Shown piece after piece: positions 10,221-21,800 of a stretch of 64,000 bases of DNA. The DNA comes from Dama dama (lineage: Eukaryota; Chordata; Mammalia; Artiodactyla; Cervidae), in NCBI RefSeq assembly GCF_033118175.1, contig NW_026870967.1:992001-1056000 (forward strand), written 5' to 3'. The translations under genes were made by a program, and so were the position numbers. Numbering within the stretch: position 1 is the first letter of the stretch; each line of letters opens with the position of its first letter. The notes under the pieces were generated by a model. It made no database searches and had not been told where the DNA came from. It was given only the letters and a program-made list of their open reading frames with translations.

Positions 10221-11783
10221 CAGGGGAAAGGCACCAGCGGGGATGAGCCTGGGGAGGCGCCCGGGCATGTCTGGACCCAGTCCCGGCAGCCTGCCCCTTG
10301 GTGGGGCAGTACCCCCGGAGGCCAGGAAGGTCTGGGCAAGGCTGGCCAGGGGCAGGGGCCCTGCTGGGTCCTGCCGCTGGCCTGTGGGGCCTCTGAGCAC
10401 AACCGGCCCTCTCCCACTGGAAGACCTCCCCGGCTGCCTCCAAAGGCCGGTTTGCAAGCACTCCCGCCCACTGTTCCCAGCAGGCGCGCACAATGCTCCC
10501 AAGCCCGGGAGAAAAGAACTTCGGGGTGGTGCTCTCACCGGGCCCTTGCCCCTGAGCCTGGGGGCAATGCAGGGGGAACACACTCCCAGGCCAAAGCAGA
10601 ACCACATGCATACATCTGTTCCTGCCCCCTGCACCGGCAGAGAGCTCAGGGGAGCCAGAGTCTGTCAGGCAGCTGCTGGGCTGGCCGCCTGTGTGGGAAG
10701 GGGCAGAGCCGACCTAGGGGCAAGTTGGGCCTCTTGCTCTCCCTGCTGCCCTGAGGCTGCTGGGCCAAAGAGGTCTTGGGCATCCAGCCCCTTGCTGGTC
10801 GCTTCCCTCTGACGAGGCCCTCTCAGCTCCAGCACCTTGCAGTGTGGAGACAGCCCCTGCCAGCAACCTCCTCTCCAAGGAGGCCTCAACCGAGGACTAG
10901 GCCCAGGGGAAAGGCACCAGCGGGGATGAGACTGGGGAGGCGCCCGGGCATGTCTGGACCCAGTCCCCGCAGCCTGCCCCTTGGTGGGGCTGTAACCCCG
11001 GAGGCAAGAAGGTCTGGGCAAGGCTGGCCAGGGCCAGGGGCCCTGCTGGGTCCTGCCCCTGGCCTGTGGGGCCTCTGAGCACAACCGGCCCTCTCCCACT
11101 GGAAGACCTCCCCGGCTGCCTCCAAAGGCCGGTTTGCAAGCACTCCCGCCCACTGTTCCCACCAAGCACGCAAAATGCTCCCAAGCCCGGGAGAAAAGCG
11201 CTTCGGGGTGGTGCTCTCTCGGGGCCCTTGCCCCTGAGCCTGGGGGCCAGGCAGGGGGAACACACTCCCAGGCCAAGGCAGAACGACATGCACACGTCTG
11301 TTCCTGCCCCCTACACCGGCAGAGAGCTCGGGGGAGCCAGAGACTGCCAGGCTGCTGCTGGGCTGGCTGCCTGTGTGGGACGGGGCACAGCCGACCTAGG
11401 GGCAAGTTGGGCCTCTTGCTCTCCCTGCTGCCCTGAGGCTGCTGGGCCAAAGAGTTCTTGGGCATCCAGCCCCTTGCTGGTCCCTTCCCTCTGACGAGGC
11501 CCTCTGAGCTCCAGCACCTTGCAGTGTGGAGACAGCCCCTGCCAGCAACCACCTCTCCAAGGAGGCCTCAACCGAGGTCTAGGCCCAGGGGAAAGGCACC
11601 AGCGGGGATGAGCCTGGGGAGGCGCCCGGGCATGTCTGGACCCAGTCCCCGCAGCCTGCCCCTTGGTGGGGCTGTACCCCCGGAGGCAGGAAGGTCTGGG
11701 CAAGGCTGGCCAGGGGCAGGGGCCCTGCTGGGTCCTGCCCCTGGCCTGTGGGGCCTCTGAGCACAACCGGCCCTCTCCCACTG

Positions 11784-14700
11784 GAAGACCTCCCCGGCTG
11801 CCTCCAATGGCCGGTTTGCAAGCCCTCATTCTCGCTGTTCCCACCAGCCGCGCACAATGCTCCCTAGGCCGGGAGAAAAGCATTTTTGGGTGGTGCTCAC
11901 TCCGGGCCCTTGGAAGACCTCCCTGGCTGCCTCCAAGGCCGGTTTGCAAGCACTTCTGCCTGCTGTTCCCGCCACAGGCGCACAATGCTCCCAAGCCCGG
12001 GAGAAAAGCGTTTCGGGGTGGTGTTCTCTCTGGGCCCAAGAAAGACCTCCCGGGCTGCCCCCAAAGGCAGGTTTGCAAGCACTCCCACTCGCTGTTCCCG
12101 CCATCCGTGCAAATGCTCCAAGCCCAGGAGAAAAGCGCTTCGGGGTGGTGCTCTCTCCCGGCCCTTGGAAGACCTCCCCGGCTGCCTCCAAAGGCTGGTT
12201 TTCAAGAACTCCCTCCCGCTGTCCCGCCAGCCGCACACAATGCTCCCAATCACGGGAGAAAAGCGCTTCGGGGTGGTGATCTCTCTGGGCCCTTGGAAGA
12301 CCTCCCCGGCTGCCTCCAAAGGCCGGTTTGCAAGCACTCATGCCCGCTGCTCCCGCCCGCCGCGCACAATGCTCCCAAGCCCGGGAGAAAAGCGCTTCGG
12401 GGTGGTGCTCTCTCCCGGCCCTTGGAAGACCTCCCGGGCTACCTCCAAAGGCCGGTTTGCAAGCACTCAATCCCGCTGTTCCCGCCAGCCACGCACAATG
12501 CTCCCAAGCCCGGGAGAAAAGCGCTTCGGGGTGGTGCTCTCTCCGGGCCCTTGGAAGACCTCCCCGGCTGCCTACAAAGGCCGGTTTGCAAGCACTCATG
12601 TCCGCTGTTCCCGACAGCCGTGCACAATGCTCCCAATTCCGGGAGAAAAGTGCTTCGGGATGGTGCTCTCTCCGGGCACTTGGAAGACCTCCCCGGCTGC
12701 CTCCAAAGGCCGGTTTGCAAGCACTCCCGCCCGCTGTTCCCGCCAGCCTCGCACAATGCTCCCAAGACTGGGAGAAAAGTGCTTCGGGGTGGTGCTCTCT
12801 CCGGGCCCTTGGAAGACCTCCCAGGCTGTCCCCAAAGGCCGGTTTGCAAGCACTCCCAGTCGCTGTTCCCGCCAGCCACGCACAATCCTCCAAAACCCCG
12901 GAGAAAAGCGCTTCGGGGTGGTGTACTCTCCGTGCCCATGGAAGACCTCCCGGGGTGCCCCCAAAGGCCGGTTTGGAAGCACTCCCACTCGCTGTTCCCG
13001 CCATCCGCGCAAATGTTCCAAGCCCGTGAGAAAAGCGCTTCTGGGTGGTGCTCTCTCCTGGCCCTTGGAAGACCTCCCCGGCTGCCTCCAAAGGCCGGTT
13101 TGCAAGCACTCCCGCGCGCTGTTCCCACCAGCCACGCACAATGCTCCCAAGCCCGGGAGAAAAGCATTTTGGGTTGGTGCTCACACCGGGCCCTGGAAGA
13201 CCTCCCCGGCTGCCTCCAAAGGCCGGTTTTCAAGCACTCCTGCCTGCTGTTCCCGGCACCCGCGCACAATGCTCCCAAGCCCGGGAGAAAAGCGCTTCAG
13301 GGTGGTGCTCTCTCCGGGCACTTTCAAGACCTCCCCGGCTGCCTCCAAAGGCAGGTTTGTAAGTACTCATTCCCGCTGCTTCCGCCAGCCACGCACAATG
13401 CTCCCAAGCCCGGGAGAAAAGCATTTTGGGGTGGTGATCAGTCCGGGCCCTTGGAAGACCTCCCCGGCTGCCCCCAAAGGCCGGTTTGGAAGCACTCCCA
13501 CTCGCTGTTCCCGCCATCTGTGCAAATGTTCAAAGCCCGGGAGAAAAGCGCTTCGGGGTGGTGCTCTCTACAGGCCCTTGGAAGACCTCCCCGGCTGCCT
13601 CCAAAGGCCGGTTTGCAAGGACTCCTTCCTGCTGTTCCCGCCAGCCACGCACAATGCTCCCAAGCCCGGGAGAAAAGTGCTTCGGGGTGGTGCTCTCTCC
13701 GGGCCCTTGGAAGACCTCCCTGGCTTCCTCCAAAGGCCGGTTTGCAAGCACTCATGCCCGTTGTTCCCACCAGCCGTGCACAATGCTCCCAAGCCCGGGA
13801 GAAAAGCATTTTGGGGTGGTGCTCACTCCGGGCCCTTGGAAGACCTCCCCGGCTGCCTCCAAAGGCCAGTTTGCAAGCACTCCTGCCTGCTGTTCCCGCC
13901 AGTCGCACACAATGCTCCCAAGCCCAGGAGAAAAGCGCTTCGGGGTGGTGCTCCCTCCGGGCACTTTCAAGACCTCCCCGGCTGCCTCCAAAGGCCGGTT
14001 TGTAAGTACTCATTCCCGCTGCTTCCGCCAGCCACGCACAATGCTCCCAATCCCGGGAGAAAAGCATTTTGGGGTGGTGCTCTCTCCGGGCCCTTGGAAG
14101 ACCTCCCGGGCTGCCTCCAAAGGCCGGTTTGTAAGCACTCATGTCCGCTGTTCCCGACAGCCGCACACAATGCTCCCAAGCCCGGGAGAAAAGCATTTTG
14201 GGGTGGTGCTCTCTCCGGGCCCTTGGAAGACCTCCCCGGCTGCCTCCAAAGGACAGTTTGCAAGCACTCATGTCCGCTGTTCCCGCCAGCCGCGCACAAT
14301 GCTCCCAAGACCGTGAGAAAAGCGCTTCGGGGTGGTGTTCTCTCCGGGACCATGGAGGACGTCCCCGGCTGCCCCCAAAGGCCGGTTTGCAAGCACTCCC
14401 ACTCGCTGTTCCCGCCAGCCACACACAATGTTCCAAAACCCCGGAGAAAAGCCCTTCGGGGTGGTGCTCTCTCCGGGCCCTTGGAAGACTTCTCTGGCTG
14501 CCTCCAAAGGCCGGTTTGCAAGAATTCCCTCCCGCTGTTCCACCAGCCGCACACAATGCTCCAAAACCCGAGAGAAAAGCGCTTCGAGGTGGTGTTCTCT
14601 CCGGGCCCTTGGAAGACCTCCCCGGCTGCCTCCAAAGGCCGGTTTGCAAGCACTCCTGCCTGCTGTTCCCGCCACACGCGCACAATGCACCCAAGCCCGG

Positions 14701-15898
14701 GAGAATAGCGCTTCGGGGTGGTGCTCTCTCCGGGCCTTTGGAAGACCTCCCCGGCTGCCTCCAAAGGCCGGGTTGCAAGGACTCCTTCCTGCTGTTCCCG
14801 CCAGGCACGCACAATGCTCCCAATCCCGGGAGAAAAGTGCTTCCGGATGGTGCTCTCTCCGGGCCCTTGGAAGACCTCCCCGGGTACCTCCAAAAGCGGG
14901 TTTGCAAGTACTCATTCCCGCTGTTCCCGCCAGCTGCGCACAATGCTCCCAAGCCCGGGAGAAAAGCATTTTGGGGTGGTGCTCTTTCCAGGCCCTTGGA
15001 AGACCACCCCGGCTGCCTCAAAAGGCCGGTTTGCAAGCACTCAGGCCCGCTGTTCCCGCCAGCCGCGTACAATGCTCCCTAGCCCGGGAGAAAAGCATTT
15101 TGGGGTGGTGCTCACTCCGGGCCCTTGAAAGACCTGCCCGGCTGCCTCCAAAGTCCGGTTTGCAAGAACTCATGCCCGCTGTTCCCGCCAGCCACGCACA
15201 ATGCTCCCAAGACCGGGAGAAATGCGCTTCGGGGTGGTGTTCTCTCCGTGCCCATGGAGGACCTCCCCGGCTGCCCCCAAAGGCCGGTTTGCAATCACTC
15301 CCACTCACTGTTCCGGCCAGCCACGCACATGCTCCAAAACACGGGAGAGAAGCGCTTTGGGGTGGTGCTCTCTCCCGGCCCTTGGAAGACTTCCCCGGCT
15401 GCCTCCAAAGGCCGGTTTGCAAGAACTCCCTCCCGCTGTCCCGCTAGCCGCACACAATGCTCCCAATCACGGGAGAAAAGCGCTTCGTGGTGGTGCTCCC
15501 TCAGGGCCCTTTGAAGACCTCCCCGGCTGCCTCCAATGGCCGGTATGCAAGCACTCATGCCCGCTGTTCCCACCAGCCGTGTACAATGCTCCCAAGCACG
15601 GGAGAAAAGCATTTTGGGGTGGTGCTCACTCCTTGCCCTTGGAAGACCTCCGCGCCTGCCTCCAAAGGCCGGTTTGCAAGCACTCCTGCCTGCTGTTCCC
15701 GCCACCCGCGCACACTGCTCCCAAGCCCGGGAGAAAAGCGCATCGGGGTGGTGTTCTCTCCGGGCCCATGGAGGACCTCCCAGGCTGCAACCAAAGGCCG
15801 CTTTGCAAGCATTCCCACTAGCTGTTCCCGCCAGCCATGCAAATGCTCCCAAGCCGGGGGGAAAAGCATTTTGGGGTGGTGCTCTCTCCGGGCCCTTG
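11784..15898. repeat. 129-bp module sub-array B (32 units)
   Basis: The longest module expansion. Units begin at 11784, 11913, 12041, 12168, 12296, 12425, 12554, 12683, 12812, 12941, 13068, 13196, 13325, 13454, 13581, 13710, 13839, 13968, 14097, 14226, 14355, 14484, 14612, 14741, 14870, 14999, 15128, 15257, 15385, 15513, 15642 and 15771. Most are 129 bp; 127- and 128-bp units mark sub-types. The 127-bp type with GCAAATG(C/T)TC falls at 12041, 12941 and 13454. Units ending CACTTTCAAGACC recur at 13325 and 13968, showing that groups of units were duplicated together. Units 13-32 are duplicated as most of sub-array D. Confidence 0.95.
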
Positions 15899-18800
15899 CC
15901 CCTGTGCCTGGGGGCCAGGCAGGGGGTCCACACTCCCAGGCCAAGTCAGAACCACATGCACACGTTTGTTCCTGCCCCCTGCACCGGCAGAGAGCTCGGG
16001 GGAGCCAGAGTCTGCCAGGCAGCTACTGGGCTGGCTGCCTGTGTGGGAAGGGGCAGAGCCGACCTAGGGGCAAGTTGGGCCTCTTGCTCTCCCTGCTGCC
16101 CTGAGGCTGCTGGGCCAAAGACGTCTTGGGCATCCAGCCCCTTGCTGGTCCCTTCCCTCTGACGAGGCCCTCTGAGCTCCAGCATTTCGCAGTGTGGAGA
16201 CAGCCCCTGCCAGCAACTTCCTCTCCAAGGAGGCCTCAACCGAGGCCTAGGTCCAGGGGAAAGGCACCAGCGGGGATGAGCCTGGGGAGGCGCCCGGGCA
16301 TGTCTGGACCCAGTCCCCGCAGGCTGCCCCTTGGTGGGGCAGTACCCCCGGAGGCCAGGAAGGTCTGGGCAAGGCTGGCCAGGGGCAGGGGCCCTGCTGG
16401 GTCCTGCCCCTGGGCTGTGGGGCCTCTGAGCACCACCGGCCCTCTCCCACTGGAAGACCTCCCCGGCTAGCCTCCAAAGGCCGGTTTGCAAGCACTCCCG
16501 CCCACTGCTCCCACCAGGCGCGCACAATGCTCGCAAGCCCGGGAGAAAAGCGCTTCGGGGTGGTGCTCTCTCCGGGCCCTTGCCCCTGAGCCTGGGGGCC
16601 AGGCAGGGGGTCCACACTCCCAGGCCAAGGCAGAACCACATGCACACGTCTGTTCCTGCCCCCTGCACCGGCAGAGAGCTCGGGGGAGCCAGAATCTGTC
16701 CGGCAGCTGCTGGTCTGGCCCCCTGTGTGGGAAGGGACAGAGCCGACCTAGGGGCAAGTTGGGCCTCTTGCTCTCCCTCGTGCCCTGAGGCTGCTGGGCC
16801 AAAGAGGACTTGGGTATCCAGCCCCTTGCTGGTCCCTTCCCTCTGACGAGGCCCTCTGAGCTCCAGCACCTTGCAGTGTGGAGACAGCCCCTGCCAGCAA
16901 CCTCCTCTCCAAGGAGGCCACAACCAAGGCCTAGGCCCAGGGGAAAGGCACCAGCGGGGATGAGACAGGGGAGGCGCCCGGGCATGTCTGGACCCAGTCC
17001 CCGCAGCCTGGCCCTTGGGGGGGCAGTACCCCCGGAGGCCAGGAAGGTCTGGGCAAGGCTGGCCAGGGGCAGGGGACCTGCTGGGTCCTGCCCCTGGCCT
17101 CTGGGGCCTCTGAGCACAACCGGCCCTCTGCCACTGGAAGACCTCCCCGGCTGCCTCCAAAGGCCGGTTTGCAACACTCCCGCCGGCTGTTCCCGCCAGG
17201 CACGCACAATGCTCCCAAGACCGGGAGAAAAGCACTTCGGGGTGTTGTTCTCTCCGATCCCTTGCACCTGAGCCTGGGGGCCAGGCAGTGGGTCCACACT
17301 CCCAGACCAAGGCAGAACCACATGCCCACGTCTGTTCCTGACCCCTGCACCGGCAGAGAGCTCGGGGGAGCCAGAGTCTGTCAGGCAGGTGCTGGGCTGG
17401 CCGCCTGTGTGGGAAGGGGCAGAGCCGACCTAGGGGCAAGTTGGGCCTCTTGCTCTCCCTGCTTCCCTGAGGCTGCTGGGCCAAAGAGGTCTTGGGCATC
17501 CAGCCCCTTGTTGGTCCCATCCCGCTGACGAGGCCCTCTGAGCTCCAGCACCTTGCAGTGTGGAGAAAGCCCCTGCCAGCAACCTCCTCTCCAAGGAGGC
17601 CTCAACCGAGGCCTAGTCCCAGGGAAAGGCAGCAGCGGGGATGAACCTGGGGAGGCGCCCGGGAATGTCTGGACCCAGTCCCCGCAGCCTGCCCCTTGGT
17701 GGGGCAGTACTCCCGGAGGCCAGGAAGGTCTGGGCAAGGCTGGCCAGGGGCAGGGGCCCTGCTGGGTCCTGCCCCTGGCCTGTGGGGTCTCTGAGCACAA
17801 CCGGCCCTCTCCCACTGGAAGACCTCCCCGGCTGCCTCCAAAGGCCGGTTTGCAAGCGCTCCCGCCCACTGTTCCCAGCAGGCACGCACAATGCTCCCAA
17901 GCCCGGGAGAAAAGCGCTTCGGGGTGGTGCTCTCACCGGGCCCTTGCCCCTGAGCCTGGGGGCAATGCAGGGGGAACACACTCCCAGGCCAAGGCAGAAC
18001 CACATGCACACGTCTGTTCCTGCCCCCTGCACCAGCAGAGAGCTCAGGGGAGCCAGAGTCTGTCAGGAAGCTGCTGGGCTGGCCGCCTGTGTGGGAAGGG
18101 GCAGAGCCGACCTAGGGGCAAGTTGGGCCTCTTGCTCTCCCTGCTGCCCTGAGGCTGCTGGGCCAAAGAGGTCTTGGGCATCCAGCCCCTTGCTGGTCCC
18201 TTCCCTCTGACGAGGCCCTCTGAGCTCCAGCACCTTGCAGTGTGGAGACAGCCCCTGCCAGCAACCTCCTCTCCAAGGAGGCCTCAACCGAGGCCTAGGC
18301 CCAGGGGAAAGGCACCAGCGGGGATGAGCCTGGGGAGGTGCCCGGGCATGTCTGGACCCAGTCCCCGCAGCCTGCCCCTTGGTGGGGCTGTAACCCCGGA
18401 GGCAGGAAGGTCTGGGCAAGGCTGGCCAGGGGCTGGGGCCCTGCTGGGTCCTGCCCCTGGCCTGTGGGGCCTCTGAGCACAACCGGCCCTCTCCCACTGG
18501 AAGATCTCCCCAGCTGCCTCCAAAGGCCGGTTTGCAAGCACTCCCGCCCACTGTTCCCACCAGGCGCGCACAATGCTCCCAAGCCCGGGAGAAAAGGGCT
18601 TCAGGGTGGTGCTCTCTCCGGGCCCTTGCCAATGAGCCTGGGGGCCAGGCAGGTGATCCACACTCCCAGGCCAAGGCAGAACCACATGCACACGTCTGTT
18701 CCTGCCCCCTGCACCGGCAGAGAGCTCGCGGGAGCCAGAGTCTGTCAGGCAGCTGCTGGGCTGGCCGTCTGTGTGGGAAGGGGCAGAGCTGACCTAGGGG

Positions 18801-21800
18801 CAAGTTGGGCCTCTTGCTCTCCCTGCTGCCCTGAGGCTGCTGGGCCAAAGAGGTCTTGGGCATCCAGCCCCTTGCTGGTCCCTTCCATCTGACGAGGCCC
18901 TCTGAGCTCCAGCACCTTGTAGTGTGGAGACAGCCCCTGCCAGCAACCTCCTCTCCAAGGAGGCCTCAACCGAGGCCTAGTCCCAGGGAAAGGCACCAGC
19001 GGGGATGAACCTGGGGAGGCGCCTGGGAATGTCTGGACCCAGTCCCCGCAGCCTGCCCCTTGGTGGGGCAGTACCCCCGGAGGCCAGGAAGGTCTGGGCA
19101 AGGCTGGCCAGGGGCAGGGGCCCTGCTGGGTCCTGCCCCTGGCCTGTGGGGCCTCTGAGCATGACCGGCCCTCTCCCGCTGGAGAACTCCCCGACTGCCT
19201 CCAAAGGCCGATTTGCCAACACTCGCGCCCGCTGTTCCCGCCAGGCACGCACAATGCTCCCAAGCCCGGGAAAAAAGCGCTTCGGGATGGTGCTCTCTCC
19301 GGGCCCTTGCCTCTGAGCCTGGGGGCAAGGCAGGGGGAACACACCCCCAGGCCAAGGCAGAACCACATTCCCACGTCTGTTCCTGTCCCCTGCACCGGCA
19401 GAGAGCTTGGGGGAGCCAGAGTCTGTCAGGCAGCTGCTGGGTTGGCCGCCTGTGTGGGAAGGGGCAGAGCCGCCCTAGGGGCAAGTTGGGCCTCTTGCTC
19501 TCCCTGCTGCCCTGAGGCTGCTGGGCCAAAGTCGTCTTGGGCATCCAGCCCCTTACTGGTCCCTTCGCTCTGACGAGGCCCTCTGAGCTCCAGCACCTTG
19601 CAGTGTGGAGACAGCCCCTGCCAGCAACCTCCTCTCCAAGGAGGCCTCAACCGAGGCCTAGGCCTAGGGGAAATGCACCAGCGGGGATGAGCCAGGGGAG
19701 GTGCCCGAGCATGTCTGGACCCAGTCCCCGCAGCCTGCCCCTTGGTGGGGCAGTACCCCCGGAGGCCAGGAAGGTCTGGGCAAGGCTGGCCAGGGGCAGG
19801 GGCCGTGCTGGGTCCTGCCCCTGGCCTGTGGGGCCTCTGAGCACAACCGGCCCTCTCCCACTGGAAGACCTCCCTGGCTGCCTCCAAAGGCCGGTTTGCA
19901 AGCACTCCCGCCCACTGTTCCCAGCAGGCGCGCACAATGCTCTCAAGCCCGGGAGAAAAGCGCTTCGGGGTGGTGCTCTCACCGGGCCCTTGCCCCTGAG
20001 CCTGGGGGCAATGCAGGGGGAACACACTCCCAGGCCAAGGCAGAACCACATGCACACGTCTATTCCTGCCCCCTGCACCGGCAGAGAGCTCAGGGGAGCC
20101 AGCGTCTGTCAGGCAGCTGCTGGGCTGGCCGCCTGTGTGGGAAGGGGCACAGCCGACCTAGGGGCAAGTTGGGCCTCTTGCTCTCCCTGCTGCCCTGAGG
20201 CTGCTGGGCCAAAGAGGTCTTGGGCATCCAGCCCCTTGCTGGTCCCTTCCCTCTGACGAGGCCCTCTGAGCTCCAGCACCTTGCAGTGTGGAGACAGCCC
20301 CTGCCAGCAACCTCCTCTCCAAGGAGGGCTCAACCGAGGCCTAGGCCCAGGGGAAAGGCACCACCGGGGATGAGACTGGGGAGGCGCCCGGGCATGTCTG
20401 GACCCAGTCCCCGCAGCCTGCCCCTTGGTGGGGCTGTAACCCCGGAGGCAGGAAGGTCTGGGCAAGGCTGGCCAGGGGCATTGGCCCTGCTGGGTCCTGC
20501 CCCTGGCCTGTGGGGCCTCTGAGTACAACCGGCCCTCTCCCACTGGAAGACCTCCCCGGCTGCCTCCAAAGGCCGGTTTGCAAGCACTCCCGCCCACTGT
20601 TCCCACCAAGCACGCACAATGCTCCCAAGCCCGGGAGAAAAGCGCTTCGGGGTGGTGCTCTCTCCGGGCCCTTGCCCCTGAGCCTGGGGTCCAGGCATGG
20701 GGAACACACTCCCAGGCCAAGACAGAACGACATGCACACGTCTGTTCCTGCCCCCTACACCGGCAGAGAGCTCGGGGGAGCCAGAGACTGCCAGGCTGCT
20801 GCTGGGCTGGCTGCCTGTGTGGGACGGGGCAGAGCCGACCTAGGGGCAAGTTGGGCCTCTTGCTCTCCCTGCTGCCCTGAGGCTGCTGGGCCAAAGAGGT
20901 CTTGGGCATCCAGCCGCTTGCTTGTCCCTTCCCTCTGACGAGGCCCTCTGAGCTCCAGCACCTTGCAGTTTGGAGACAGCCCCTCCCGGCAACCTCCTCT
21001 CCAAGGAGGCCTCAACCGAGGCCTAGGCCCAGGTGAAAGGCACCAGCGGGGATGAGCCAGTGGAGGCGCCCGGGCATGTCTGGAACCAGTCCCCGCAGCC
21101 CGCCCCTTGGTGGGGCAGTACCCCCGGAGGCCAGGAAGGTCTGGGCAAGGCTGGCCAGGGCCAGGTGCCCTGCTGTGTCCTGCCCCTGGCCTGTGGGGCC
21201 TCTGAGCACAACCGGCCCTCTCCCACTGGAAGACCTCCCCGGCTGCCTCCAAAGGCCGGTTTGCCAACACTCGTGCCCGCTGTTCCCGCCAGGCACGCAC
21301 AATGCTCCCAAGCCCGGGAGAAAAGCGCTTCGGGGTGGTGCTCTCTCCGGGCGCTTGCCCCTGAGCCTGGGGCCAGGCAGTGGGTCCACACTCCAAGACC
21401 AATGCAGAACCACATGCACACGTCTGTTTCTGCCCCCTGCACCGGCAGAGAGCTCGGGGGAGCCAGAGTCTGTCAGGCAGCTGCTGGGTTGGCCGCCTGT
21501 GTGGGAAGGGGCAGAGCCGACCTAGGGGCAAGTTGGGCCTCTTCCTCTCCCTGCTGCCCTGAGGCTGCTGGGCCAAAGAGGTCTTGGGCATCCAGCCCCT
21601 TGCTGGTCCCTTCCCGCTGACGAGGCCCTCTGAGCTCCAGCACCTTGCAGTGTGGAGACAGCCCCTGCCAGCAACCTCCTCTCCAAGGAGGCCTCAACCG
21701 AGGCCTAGGCCCAGGGGAAAGTCAACAGCGGGGATGAGACTGGGGAGGCACCCGGGCCTGTCTGGACCCAGTCCCCGCAGCCTGCCCCTTGGTGGGGCAG

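Larger units (their letters stand above)
2311..11783. repeat. 682-bp monomer run, block 2 (14 landmarks)
   Basis: Body landmarks lie at 2538, 3219, 3900, 4582, 5264, 5946, 6629, 7311, 8048, 8730, 9411, 10093, 10776 and 11458. Spacing is 681-683 bp except 7311 to 8048 (737 bp), where a partial extra module is present. Each monomer has a single module. Several monomer variants alternate, for example GGCAATGCAGG versus GGCCAGGCAGG after the module, and CTGTAACCCC versus CAGTACCCCC in the body. These variants define local higher-order repeats. Confidence 0.93.

Noticed and set aside
11886..14708. Large repeat protein encoded by the 940-codon open frame (and similar frames at 25355-27640, 46482-48767, 34397-35836)
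   Set aside because: The frame begins at TTG, all forward frames are open, the peptide phase changes at 1-2 bp indels, and equally long frames occur on the other strand. No signal peptide, recognisable domain or splice-like context is seen.
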